Assembly (NCBI RefSeq): GCF_021343995.1
Contig: NZ_JAJTTE010000014.1
Location: forward strand, 62,001 to 126,000
Direction: 5' to 3'
DNA from: Pseudonocardia terrae
GTDB taxonomy: Bacteria > Actinomycetota > Actinomycetes > Mycobacteriales > Pseudonocardiaceae
DNA length: 64,000 bases
Shown here: positions 54,078 through 61,911 of the stretch, piece after piece
Layout of the letters: the number at the start of each line of letters is the position of its first letter
How positions within the stretch are numbered: position 1 is the first letter of the stretch
Notes under the pieces: model-generated
The model's input: only the letters and a program-made list of their open reading frames with translations
The model's database searches: none
What the model was told of the DNA's origin: nothing
Translations under genes and position numbers: made by a program

Positions 54078-55883
54078 ATGACGTCCAGGAAGACACTCGA
54101 AGCTGTCCCGCCGGCCGCGGGGGCGACCGGCTCGGACCCGGCATCCGACCGGGCGCGGGCCGAGGAGCGTGCGCGCCGGGCGGTCGGCTCGGTCGCCGGG
54201 GCGGTGAAGGACCGGATCGACCCGCGGACCGTGGCCGCCCGCCTGGACCCGATCGGGTTCGTGCCCGCGCTCGCGGGCGCGGCCAAGGCGGTCGCCACGC
54301 ACCCGGGGACCGCCGCGAAGGTCGGCCTCGGCTGGGGTCTCGACGCGACGCGCGCCGGGGCCGTCTCCGCGCTGCGGGCGGTCGGGGCCACGGCGGACGG
54401 CCCGGCCGTCCTGCCCGAGCGCGACCCGCGGTACAAGAACCCGGTCTGGGAGCAGAACGCCTGGTACTGGCTGTGCCGCCAGGAGTACGCGCTCTTCGCC
54501 GCCCGGCTGCGCGAGCTCGCCGGGGGGCTGGAGCTCGAGCCGGTCACCCGGCGCAAGATCGACTTCCTGGTCGCGCAGCTGATCGAGGCCGCCGCCCCGC
54601 CGAACTGGCCGGCCGGCAGCCCGGGCATGGTGCAGAAGGCCTTCGAGACCGGCGGGCGCAGCCTGGTCCGCGGCGCCCGCAACGCCCTGCGCGACCTCGT
54701 GCAGAACGGCGGCCTGCCGCGCCAGCACACCCCGGGCGACTTCGTGGTGGGGGAGACCCTCGCCGCGACGCCGGGCAAGGTCGTGTTCCGCAACCGGCTG
54801 ATCGAGCTGATCCAGTACGCGCCGCAGACGCCCACCGTGCACGCGGTCCCGCTGCTGATGAGCCCGCCGTGGATCAACAAGTACTACATCATGGACCTGG
54901 CGCCGCAGCGCAGCCTCGTGGAGTGGGCGGTCCAGCACGGACACACGGTGTTCATGATCAGCTACCGGGATCCCGACTCGTCGCTGCGCGACCTGACGAT
55001 GAGCGACTACCTGCTCGAGGGCCCGGTGGCCGCGCTCGACGTGGTCCAGGAGATCACCGGCGCGCCGAAGGTGAACGTGGCCGGGCTGTGCCTCGGCGGC
55101 ACGCTCGCCGCCTCGATGCTCGCCTGGTTCGCCGCGCGCGGCGAGGACCGGGTCAACAGCCTCACGCTGATGAACACGATGCTGGACTTCACCAAGCCGG
55201 GCCAGCTGGGCGTGTTCACCGACGAGCCGACCGTCGACCGGCTCGAGCGGACCATGCGCAAGGACGGGTACCTGCCGGCGTCGAGCATGAAGCGCACCTT
55301 CGACCTGCTGCGGGCCACCGACCTGCTGTGGAACTACGTCGAGGTCAACTGGCTGCAGGGCGGCGACCCGGTGCCGTTCGACATGCTCACCTGGAACGCG
55401 GACTCCACCCGCATGCCCGCGGAGATGCAGGCCGAGTACCTGCGCGCCCTCTACATCCGCAACGAGCTGGCCGAGGGCAAGTTCGAGCTCGCGGGGGAGC
55501 GGCTGGACCTGCAGAGCGTCCGGCAGGACGCGTTCGTGATCACCGCCGAGCGGGACCACATCGCGCCGTGGGAGTCGGTCTACCTCGGCGCCCGCAAGCT
55601 CGGCGGGACCGTGCGGTTCGTGCTGTCGAACTCCGGCCACATCGCCGGCGTCGTCAACCCGCCGTCGCCCAAGTCCCGGCACTGGTTCACCGAGTCCACG
55701 GAGCTGTCGGCGAGCGCGCAGCAGTGGCGCGACGACGCCACCGAGCAGCGCGCCAGCTGGTGGGAGGACTGGGCGACCTGGGCCGAGGAGCACGCCGGGG
55801 ACAAGGTCGCGCCGCCGCCGCTCGGCTCCGACGCCCACCCCGCGCTCGGTGACGCCCCGGGCACCTACGTGCTGCGGAGCTGA
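54078..55883 (+). CDS. phaC: Poly(3-hydroxyalkanoate) synthase
   Basis: 601 residues. The synthase polymerises (R)-3-hydroxyacyl-CoA to storage polyester. The lipase-like box is G-L-C-L-G-G in VAGLCLGGTLAASM (Cys nucleophile); Asp in AERDHIAPWESV and His in SNSGHIAGVVNPP complete the triad. WEQNAWYWLCRQEYALF, NGGLPRQ and VPLLMSPPWINKYYIMDL are class I PhaC landmarks. The ATG at 54078 is preceded by GGGGGAGG; a farther ATG at 54003 extends into the operator region. Ends with a hairpin and then the XRE regulator. Confidence 0.95.
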   Translation: MTSRKTLEAVPPAAGATGSDPASDRARAEERARRAVGSVAGAVKDRIDPRTVAARLDPIGFVPALAGAAKAVATHPGTAAKVGLGWGLDATRAGAVSALRAVGATADGPAVLPERDPRYKNPVWEQNAWYWLCRQEYALFAARLRELAGGLELEPVTRRKIDFLVAQLIEAAAPPNWPAGSPGMVQKAFETGGRSLVRGARNALRDLVQNGGLPRQHTPGDFVVGETLAATPGKVVFRNRLIELIQYAPQTPTVHAVPLLMSPPWINKYYIMDLAPQRSLVEWAVQHGHTVFMISYRDPDSSLRDLTMSDYLLEGPVAALDVVQEITGAPKVNVAGLCLGGTLAASMLAWFAARGEDRVNSLTLMNTMLDFTKPGQLGVFTDEPTVDRLERTMRKDGYLPASSMKRTFDLLRATDLLWNYVEVNWLQGGDPVPFDMLTWNADSTRMPAEMQAEYLRALYIRNELAEGKFELAGERLDLQSVRQDAFVITAERDHIAPWESVYLGARKLGGTVRFVLSNSGHIAGVVNPPSPKSRHWFTESTELSASAQQWRDDATEQRASWWEDWATWAEEHAGDKVAPPPLGSDAHPALGDAPGTYVLRS

Positions 55884-55894
55884 CCGCTCGCCCG

Positions 55895-55920
55895 CCGGGG
55901 CCGCGACACCGCGGCCCCGG
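55895..55920 (+). terminator. Hairpin between phaC and the XRE gene
   Basis: Arms CCGGGGCCGCG (55895-55905) and CGCGGCCCCGG (55910-55920), perfect 11 bp with a 4-base loop, right after the phaC stop. Confidence 0.7.
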
Positions 55921-55938
55921 ATCGGGAAGACTGGGGGC

Positions 55939-56379
55939 ATGACGACGGGTGGTGGTGCCGGTCCGGCTGAGGACCGTGTGCAGGGCGGGGGCTGGTCCGA
56001 CCAGGTCAACGCGCTGGGCGGGTTCATCCGCGCCCAGCGCCAGATGGCCAAGCTCTCGCTGCGCGAGATGGCCTCCATGACCCGGGTCTCCAACGCCTAC
56101 CTCAGCCAGGTCGAGCGCGGGCTGCACCAGCCGTCGCTGAAGGTGCTGCACTCCATCGCCGACGCGCTTCAGCTCAACACCGAGCAGCTGTTGCAGCAAG
56201 CGGGCTGGGGCGGCGGGGTCGGTGCGGCGGCCGCCGCGAACGGCGGGGCCGAGCCCGCGGCCGAGGAGGCCTCCGCCGGGCCGTGCTCGGTCGAGGAGGC
56301 CGTGCGCGCGGAGACGCGCCTGACCGAGGAGCAGAAGGCGGCGCTGCTCGGGGTGTACCGGAGCTTTCTGGAGTCCTGA
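55939..56379 (+). CDS. XRE-family regulator of the PHA locus
   Basis: 146 residues. The N-terminal helix-turn-helix ALGGFIRAQRQMAKLSLREMASMTRVSNAYLSQVERGLHQPSLKVLHSIADALQ (about 31-84) is classic XRE. The C-terminal half is Ala/Gly/Glu-rich and ends in an amphipathic helix (TEEQKAALLGVYRSFLES). The ATG at 55939 follows GGGGG. Its position between phaC and the phasin gene suggests it controls them; such regulators often also bind PHA granules. The CTAC-N6-GTAG sites or the phasin upstream region are its likely targets (inference). Confidence 0.85.
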   Translation: MTTGGGAGPAEDRVQGGGWSDQVNALGGFIRAQRQMAKLSLREMASMTRVSNAYLSQVERGLHQPSLKVLHSIADALQLNTEQLLQQAGWGGGVGAAAAANGGAEPAAEEASAGPCSVEEAVRAETRLTEEQKAALLGVYRSFLES

Positions 56380-56437
56380 CGAGCGGCGTGCGGGGAGTCG
56401 TTGCGGGCGTCGTGACGGGGCCCACGACCAGCTTTGA

Positions 56438-56466
56438 TTGACATACTTAACGCTGCTGCGTAGTTT
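56438..56466 (+). promoter_or_regulatory. Strong housekeeping promoter of the phasin gene
   Basis: TTGACA (56438-56443) is followed after exactly 17 bases by TAGTTT (56461-56466), an unusually good -35/-10 for this genome. The local sequence is AT-rich compared with its surroundings. The spacer holds the partial dyad AACGC-TGCT-GCGT, a possible operator. Confidence 0.7.
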
Positions 56467-56551
56467 AGGTAGCGCCACGCCGATCGGCGTGCGTCACCAG
56501 AACTCTCCGAGACATCGCCCCGCACGACGGGGCAGAGGAAGGGAGGCCGTC

Positions 56552-56866
56552 ATGGCCGGCACCAGCGAGAAGCTCACCGACTTCGCCAAGCGCGGCCAGG
56601 AGGCCGTCAGCTCCGCGTTCGACGCCTGGACCGACGCCGTCGGCTCGCTCGCGTCGTTCCGCCCCTCGGCCGCCGACGCGCAGAGCCTGCTCGACAGCTC
56701 GTTCGGCGCGGCCGAGAAGGTCCTCGCCAGCCAGCGCGACTTCGCCAAGGGCGTGTTCGACGCCGGTGTGCAGGTCGTCGAGACCGTGGGCGAGCAGGCG
56801 GACAAGGTCTCCGCGAAGGCCCGCACCACCGCGGCCCGCAAGACCACCACCGCCCCGGGCGTCTGA
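56552..56866 (+). CDS. Phasin-like PHA granule protein
   Basis: 104 residues, almost wholly helical with an amphipathic pattern: SEKLTDFAKRGQEAVSSAFDAWTDAV, SLLDSSFGAAEKVLASQRDFAKGVFDAGVQVVETV and a Lys/Thr-rich tail (KARTTAARKTTTAPGV). This is the phasin_2-like type, which covers the surface of PHA granules and sets their size. The ATG at 56552 has GGAAGGGAGG upstream. The strong promoter and a 5' leader of about 80 bases suggest high expression. Confidence 0.85.
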   Translation: MAGTSEKLTDFAKRGQEAVSSAFDAWTDAVGSLASFRPSAADAQSLLDSSFGAAEKVLASQRDFAKGVFDAGVQVVETVGEQADKVSAKARTTAARKTTTAPGV

Positions 56867-56874
56867 CCCGAGGC

Positions 56875-57300
56875 TCAGGTCTCGACCAGCACGGTGAAGG
56901 GGCCGTCGTTCACCGACGCGACGGCCATGTCGGCGCCGAACACCCCCGTCTCCACGCGTGCACCTCGCGCGCGCAGGGCGGCCACCACGGCGTCGACGAC
57001 CGGCTCGGCCACCTCCGGCCGGGCCGCGGCGGACCACGAGGGCCTGCGGCCCTTGCGGGTGTCGCCGTAGAGCGTGAACTGGCTGACCACGAGCAGCGGG
57101 GCACCCGCGTCGGCGCACGACCGCTCGCCGTCGAGCAGCCGCAGCTCCCAGAGCTTGCGCGCCATCCGCTCGACGTCCTCGGCGCCGTCGTCGTGGGTCA
57201 CGCCCAGCAGCACGAGCAGGCCCTCGCCCTCGATCGCGCCGACGGTCCGGCCGTCGACCGCGACCGAGGCGCCGCGGACCCGCGCGGCGACCGCCCTCAC
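56875..57300 (-). CDS. dtd: D-aminoacyl-tRNA deacylase
   Basis: 141 residues. Hydrolyses D-aminoacyl-tRNAs. [16 protein letters not shown] near 80-95 carries the catalytic SQFTL motif and [11 protein letters not shown] at the end carries the Gly-cisPro-like motif in its N-x-x-P-F form. The GTG at 57300 overlaps the TGA of the upstream methyltransferase gene (GTGA), so it is coupled to it. Convergent with the phasin gene by 8 bases. Confidence 0.93.
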   Translation of the reverse strand: MRAVAARVRGASVAVDGRTVGAIEGEGLLVLLGVTHDDGAEDVERMARKLWELRLLDGERSCADAGAPLLVVSQFTLYGDTRKGRRPSWSAAARPEVAEPVVDAVVAALRARGARVETGVFGADMAVASVNDGPFTVLVET

Positions 57301-58805
57301 CGGGTGGCCCCGGCGGGTAGCAGCACGCCGTGCCGCACGAACTCCCGCACGGCGGGCAGGGCGGCCTGCACCAGGGCGTCGACCGGGCGGTCGTGCGCGT
57401 AGGACAGCAGCGCGAACAGCTCCGCCAGGGGCAGCGCGCCCGAACAGCCCGCGAGCAGCGCGGCGGCGGGCTCGTCGACCTCGTGCCGCCACTGCGGCCC
57501 GTCGGCGAGCACGACCGCCGCGCCCGCGTCGGACCAGCCCTCGTCGCCGGCCACGGCGTAGCGCTCCAGGGTGGCGTTGGGGGAGAGCGCGAGCCGGGCG
57601 CCCAGCAACGCCTCGTCGCCCGCGTGGTCGCGCAGCCAGTCGACGCGGTCCAGCCAGCCCGCCATCTCCTCGTCGAGCGGGTCGGCGAGCTCGCCCGGCA
57701 GGTCCTCGACCACGATCTCCGGGGTCCGCCCGTCGGGCACCGTGCGCAGCAGCAGGAACCCGAACCCGACGGCCTCGACGCGCTCGGCCTCCAGCCAGTC
57801 CAGCCAGGCCCCCGCCTGCGCGCGGGTGGCCGGGGCGGACAGGTCCAGGCCGGCGTCGCGCTGCCACGTGCCGACGTGCAGCGCCGGGTCGGTCACCTCG
57901 CGCTGGACGATCCACGCGTCGCAGCCCTCGGGGATCCACGAGCGCACCCGGTCCGGCCAGTCCTCGCCGCGGACGTGCAGCCACGACCCGAGCAGCTGGG
58001 CACGCCCGCCGGGCCGCAGCCGGCCGGGGAGGTCGCGCAGCAGCCCGGCCAGCGCCGCGTCGCCGGCCTGACCGGAGTCCCGGTAGACGTACTCGACCCG
58101 CGCCGGGCCGGGCACGAACGGCGGGTTGGAGACGATCGCGTCGAACCGCCGGTCGGCCACCGGCGCCAGCCAGGGACCCTCGACGAGGTCGACGTTGTGC
58201 ACGCCGGACAGCGCGAGGGTGGCGCGCGCCGTCGCCAGCGCCCGCGGTGCCACGTCCGTGGCGGTGACCCGCCCGGAGAACCGGCTCGCGTGCAGGGCCT
58301 GCACCCCGCACCCGGTCCCGAGGTCCAGGGTGTCCCGGACCGGCGTGCGGACCAGCGACGACGCCAGCGTGAGCGACGCCCCGCCGACCCCCGTCACGTG
58401 GTCGCGGTCCTGCCGCGCGGCGGGTGTGTCGAGGTCGGAGAGGACGTACCAGAGCGCCTCGCCGCCGGCGTCCTCCTCGCCGTAGGGGCGCAGGTCCATC
58501 GCCGCGCGCACGCCGTCCGGGGTCCGGGTCAGCAGCCCGCCCTCGACGAGCGCGTCGAGCTCGGGCAGCGGCGGCGCCGCCTCCGTGCCGCCCAGCAGGA
58601 ACAGCCGGACCAGTGACCCGAGGCCGCCGGCCGCGCGGGTGGCGCGGTCCGCCGCCTCCGGCTCGCCCCGGGTCAGCGCCGCGTGCGCGCCGGCGCCGAG
58701 CAGGTCGCGCACGCCGGTCGTGGTGAAGCCCTGCTCGAGCAGGCCGTCGCGGAGCCGGGCGCAGAGATCGTCGGACAACGCGGGGGAAGACCGTGCGGCG
58801 TTCAT
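57297..58805 (-). CDS. Class I methyltransferase with N-terminal DUF7059-like domain
   Basis: 502 residues. Residues 1-150 are an alpha-helical N-terminal domain ([20 protein letters not shown]). Motif I is [17 protein letters not shown], and the motif [10 protein letters not shown] (N-P-P-F) marks a HemK-like N5-glutamine or N6-adenine class of enzyme. A further winged-like domain follows after about 340. The substrate could be a protein Gln or an RNA/DNA base. The ATG at 58805 is preferred over 58814 by the spacing of the GTGAGG site. Coupled to dtd. Confidence 0.88.
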   Translation of the reverse strand: MNAARSSPALSDDLCARLRDGLLEQGFTTTGVRDLLGAGAHAALTRGEPEAADRATRAAGGLGSLVRLFLLGGTEAAPPLPELDALVEGGLLTRTPDGVRAAMDLRPYGEEDAGGEALWYVLSDLDTPAARQDRDHVTGVGGASLTLASSLVRTPVRDTLDLGTGCGVQALHASRFSGRVTATDVAPRALATARATLALSGVHNVDLVEGPWLAPVADRRFDAIVSNPPFVPGPARVEYVYRDSGQAGDAALAGLLRDLPGRLRPGGRAQLLGSWLHVRGEDWPDRVRSWIPEGCDAWIVQREVTDPALHVGTWQRDAGLDLSAPATRAQAGAWLDWLEAERVEAVGFGFLLLRTVPDGRTPEIVVEDLPGELADPLDEEMAGWLDRVDWLRDHAGDEALLGARLALSPNATLERYAVAGDEGWSDAGAAVVLADGPQWRHEVDEPAAALLAGCSGALPLAELFALLSYAHDRPVDALVQAALPAVREFVRHGVLLPAGATR

Positions 58806-58859
58806 CCCCACCATCCTCACCGATGCCGGTTCGCGCAGGTCACCCGGTACCGTGGGCGG

Positions 58860-59432
58860 GTGCTGAGCCTCTCCCAGGACGCCGCCGCCGACGCGCTGCT
58901 CGACCGCGACCCGCTGGCGCTGCTCACCGGCATGCTGCTCGACCAGCAGGTCCCCATGGAGCGCGCGTTCGCCGCGCCCGCCGAGCTGGCCCGGCGCCTC
59001 GGCACGGACACCCTCGACGCGCGGCAGATCGCCGGCCACGACCCCGAGAAGCTGGTCGAGGTGTTCGCCGAGAAGCCCGCGCTGCACCGGTACCCGCGGT
59101 CGATGGCGGGCCGGGTGCAGGCGCTGCACCAGGCGATCGTCGAGCGCTACGACGGCGACGTCACCGGCATCTGGTCCGACGCCGCGGACGGGAAGGAGCT
59201 GTTCCGGCGGCTGTCGGCGCTCCCGGGCTTCGGCAGGCAGAAGGCCCAGATCTTCGTCGCGCTGCTCGGCAAGCAGCGCGGGATCACGCCGGAGGGGTGG
59301 CGCGAGGCGGCCGGGAACTACGGCGAGGAGGGCTCGTTCCGGTCGGTGGCCGACGTCCGCGACCCCGGCTCGCTGGAGCGGGTCCGCGAGTTCAAGCAGG
59401 CGGCCAAGGCCGCGAAGAAGGCCGGGAAGTAG
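58860..59432 (+). CDS. HhH-GPD base-excision repair-like protein (TIGR03252 type)
   Basis: 190 residues. LLTGMLLDQQVPMERAFAAPAEL resembles the first repair-fold helix and KELFRRLSALPGFGRQKAQIFVALLGKQRGI the helix-hairpin-helix with L-P-G-(F)-G. The catalytic Lys/Asp of glycosylases is not clear; DVRDPGSL is at the position of the usual Asp. No C-terminal iron-sulfur Cys cluster. Start GTG at 58860. Probable DNA glycosylase-like protein of unknown lesion specificity. Confidence 0.85.
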   Translation: MLSLSQDAAADALLDRDPLALLTGMLLDQQVPMERAFAAPAELARRLGTDTLDARQIAGHDPEKLVEVFAEKPALHRYPRSMAGRVQALHQAIVERYDGDVTGIWSDAADGKELFRRLSALPGFGRQKAQIFVALLGKQRGITPEGWREAAGNYGEEGSFRSVADVRDPGSLERVREFKQAAKAAKKAGK

Positions 59433-59509
59433 GCCCGGGAGCAGGCGGCCGCGAGGTGCGGTGCGGGACACGCCCCGTGCCGTGATCGCCCCGCAGTAGC
59501 ATCGACGCC

Positions 59510-59944
59510 GTGCACAAGGTCCCCACCGACCGCCGCGAGATGCGGGTCATCGACCCGGATCAGGTGTGCGACGCGACGGCCGTGCTCGCCGACACCGAGC
59601 AGGTCCAGCACGCGGCCACCGTCCTCGACGCGCTCGGCGAGGTGAACCGGCTGTCGATCCTGCTGGCGTTGCAGCACGCCGGCGACCTCTGCGTGTCCGA
59701 TCTCGCGGTCGCCGTCGGGATGAGCGACAGCGCCGTGTCGCACGCCCTGCGGCTGCTCCGGGCGCACGGCATGGTCACGGCGCACCGCGAGGGCAGGCTG
59801 GTGCGCTACCGCATCGCGGGCGGGCTGGCGACGCGGCTGCTCGAGGTCGTGTCCGAGGAGGCCGTCGGGCCGGTGCGGCTGCACGCCCACGGCGCGCACG
59901 ACGAGCCCGAGGACACCTCCGCGGGGCCCGGCCGCGCGGGCTGA
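59510..59944 (+). CDS. ArsR/SmtB-family metal-responsive regulator
   Basis: 144 residues. The winged helix DLCVSDLAVAVGMSDSAVSHALRLLRAHGMVTAHREGRLVRYRI is at 60-105. A Cys is present in DLCVSDL (the position of the metal site in CadC/ArsR types). The C-terminal tail has HAHGAHDEPED, His-rich as in NmtR, so Ni, Co or Zn sensing is possible. GTG at 59510. A dyad at 60012-60024 downstream is a candidate operator. Confidence 0.85.
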   Translation: MHKVPTDRREMRVIDPDQVCDATAVLADTEQVQHAATVLDALGEVNRLSILLALQHAGDLCVSDLAVAVGMSDSAVSHALRLLRAHGMVTAHREGRLVRYRIAGGLATRLLEVVSEEAVGPVRLHAHGAHDEPEDTSAGPGRAG

Positions 59945-60011
59945 GTCCTGACGGGCACCTTGCGAAATCCGCACGGTCGTGCGCCGACGGGGTGGTCCGC
60001 CCACGAATTGT

Positions 60012-60024
60012 TGCATTGTGCAAT
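60012..60024. promoter_or_regulatory. Inverted repeat, candidate ArsR operator
   Basis: TTGCATTGTGCAA is a 5-bp inverted repeat with a 3-base centre in an AT-rich spot of a GC-rich region, 64 bases before the DUF3099 ATG and 68 bases after the ArsR stop. Confidence 0.4.
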
Positions 60025-60087
60025 CCGCCGCCGGGTCGACGCGCGTACCGTCGGGACGAGTGACACGATGGGGAGGGAGGTGGTCCG

Positions 60088-60432
60088 GTGACGACCGAAC
60101 CCAGTCGCTCGACGGGACGGGACTCCGATCCCGTTCTCATCACGGACGCGCAGCGCTCCTACGAGGAGGAGCTCGCCACCCGGAAGCGGCGCTACAAGAT
60201 CATGATGGGGATGCGCATCCCCTGCATGGTCCTCGCCGCCGTCTTCTACCAGATCCCGTGGCTCGCGGTCGGGCTCCTGGTCATCTCGATCCCGCTGCCG
60301 TGGATCGCGGTGCTCATCGCCAACGATCGGCTCCCGCTGAAGTCCGAGAAGGTCAACCGGTACCGGGGCGAGCGGCCCGAGCTGGAGTCGAAGGAGCACC
60401 CGGTCATCGAGAGCGGCAACAACAACGGCTGA
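60088..60432 (+). CDS. DUF3099 small membrane protein
   Basis: 114 residues. DPVLITDAQRSYEEELATRKRRYKIMMGMRIPCMVLAAVFYQIPWLAVGLLVISIPLPWIAVLIANDR includes two transmembrane helices (about 45-65 and 68-86) and the family's conserved ITDA start. The C-terminus is charged. It is found across actinobacteria with unknown function. GTG or ATG start at 60088 with GGGAGGTGG upstream. It may be controlled by the preceding ArsR regulator. Confidence 0.9.
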   Translation: MTTEPSRSTGRDSDPVLITDAQRSYEEELATRKRRYKIMMGMRIPCMVLAAVFYQIPWLAVGLLVISIPLPWIAVLIANDRLPLKSEKVNRYRGERPELESKEHPVIESGNNNG

Positions 60433-60438
60433 GCGAGC

Positions 60439-61353
60439 TCATCCGACCAGGTCCACGGCGACCTCGGCGGCGAGGCGGGCGTTCGCGCGCACGAGCGCGA
60501 CGTTGGTGGCCAGGCTGGCGCCGTCGCTGGCGGAGTGGAAGTGCTCCAGCAGCGCCGGGGTGACGTCCTTGCCGGCGATCCCGCGTTCGGCGACCAGCCG
60601 CAGGCCCTCGTCGAGCAGGCGGTCGTGCAGGCCGGTGTCGAGCTCGTCGGCCTCGGGCACGGGCCGTGCCAGCACCATTCCGGATCCCGGGCCGAGCGCG
60701 GTGTGGGCCCGCCAGGCCGCCGCGGCCTCGGCGGGGCTCTCGACCCGCCACGGGACCGGGAAGCCGGCGTCGCGGCGGTAGAAGCCGGGGAAGCGGTCGG
60801 TGCCGTAGCCCAGCACCGGCACCGACGACGTCTCCAGGACCTCCAGCGTGGCCCCGACGTCGAGGATCGACTTCACCCCCGCGCACACCACCAGCACCGG
60901 CGTCGCCGCGAGGGCGGACAGGTCGGCGGACACGTCCCAGGTCTCCCGCGCGTCGCGGTGCACGCCGCCGAGCCCGCCGGTGGCGAAGACCCGGATCCCG
61001 GCGAGCGCGGCGAGCCGGGCGGTGGCGGCGACCGTCGTCGCGCCGGAACGGCCCAGTCCGGCCGCGACGCCCAGGTCCCGCACCGACAGCTTCTCCAGGC
61101 CGCCGGCGCACACCCGGTCCAGATGGGCGGGCTCCAGCCCCACGTGCGGGCGACCGTCGAGCACGGCGACGGTCGCCGGGACGGCGCCCGCGGCCCGCAC
61201 CTCGGCCTCCACCTCGTCGGCCACCTCGCGGTTGCGCGGCGCGGGCAGCCCGTGCGCCAGGAGCGTGCTCTCCAACGCGACGACGGCACCCCCGGACTCC
61301 AGCGCGGCGCGGACGGAAGGCGAGAGCACGAGACCGGGCACGTGGGGCATCAT
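60439..61353 (-). CDS. psuG: Pseudouridine-5'-phosphate glycosidase
   Basis: About 304 residues. Reversibly cleaves pseudouridine 5'-phosphate to uracil and ribose 5-phosphate. VVALESTLLAHGLPAPRN, PATVAVLDGRPHVGL, ATGGLGGVHRD, and VVCAGVKSILDVGATLEVLETSSVPVLGYGTD (catalytic Lys) are family marks; ALLEHFHSASDGASLATNVALVRANA ends it. Two ATGs (61353 and 61350) lie near the start and a third at 61362; the choice is uncertain. Its start overlaps or abuts the divergent DUF3039 start, so its promoter lies inside that gene. No psuK kinase is adjacent. Confidence 0.92.
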   Translation of the reverse strand: MMPHVPGLVLSPSVRAALESGGAVVALESTLLAHGLPAPRNREVADEVEAEVRAAGAVPATVAVLDGRPHVGLEPAHLDRVCAGGLEKLSVRDLGVAAGLGRSGATTVAATARLAALAGIRVFATGGLGGVHRDARETWDVSADLSALAATPVLVVCAGVKSILDVGATLEVLETSSVPVLGYGTDRFPGFYRRDAGFPVPWRVESPAEAAAAWRAHTALGPGSGMVLARPVPEADELDTGLHDRLLDEGLRLVAERGIAGKDVTPALLEHFHSASDGASLATNVALVRANARLAAEVAVDLVG

Positions 61354-61360
61354 GGAGCAC

Positions 61361-61615
61361 ATGCCGACCCAGACGCTGCCCGACGTCGAGACCCGGCCCC
61401 AGGGGACCGACTCGACCGGCTCCGACGAGCCGAAGATGTTCCACTACGTGAAGAAGTCCAAGATCGCCGAGAGCGCGGTCCTGGGCAACATGGTGGAGGC
61501 GCTCTGCGGCGAACGGTTCCCGGTCACGCGCTCGCCCAAGCCCGGCTCGCCCGTGTGCCCGGACTGCAAGAAGATCTACGAGGGACTGCCCAAGGGCGGC
61601 GACGGGGGCGAGTGA
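61361..61615 (+). CDS. DUF3039 zinc-ribbon-like protein
   Basis: 84 residues (or 87 from an ATG at 61352). MFHYVKKSKIAESAVLGNMVEALCGERF and PVCPDCKKIYEGL give a C-x-G ... C-x-x-C metal site; the family is DUF3039, conserved in actinobacteria and unknown in function. The start at 61361 has GGAGC four bases upstream. It is divergent from psuG with no room for separate promoters. Confidence 0.9.
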   Translation: MPTQTLPDVETRPQGTDSTGSDEPKMFHYVKKSKIAESAVLGNMVEALCGERFPVTRSPKPGSPVCPDCKKIYEGLPKGGDGGE

Positions 61616-61663
61616 GACCCCGTCGGCCGGCTGATCCTCGGGCGTCGGCGCGCAGCAGGCCGC

Positions 61664-61861
61664 TCAGCATCCGGCGGAGCGCGGTCGGCCGGGCGCGGGG
61701 TGGTCGGCGAGCACGGAGAAGACGTGTTCGGTGGCCTCCAGCCCGCGCGGCCCGGCCACCGGCCGGGTGAGCACGAGCTCGGGCAGCCAGGGATGGCGGC
61801 GGTGGATCTCCCGCGCCTGCAGGCCGACGTCGACGAGGTCGTCGAGCCACGCGCCGGTCGG
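61664..61861 (-). pseudogene. TetR-family regulator remnant (C-terminal part)
   Basis: About 63 residues to the TGA at 61664: GAWLDDLVDVGLQAREIHRR, HPWLPELVLTRPVAGP and LEATEHVFSVLADHP resemble the C-terminal ligand domain of TetR regulators (the HPWL and GP-x-x-L motifs). No helix-turn-helix precedes it, as the frame upstream is only the end of hrpB and non-homologous sequence. It looks like a decayed fragment. The last residues differ from the family, so the 3' end may also be lost. Confidence 0.55.
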
Positions 61862-61911
61862 GCACCCAGGCGGTACTCGCCCGCGAGAACTTCTACGCTT
61901 CTGCGGCGGTC

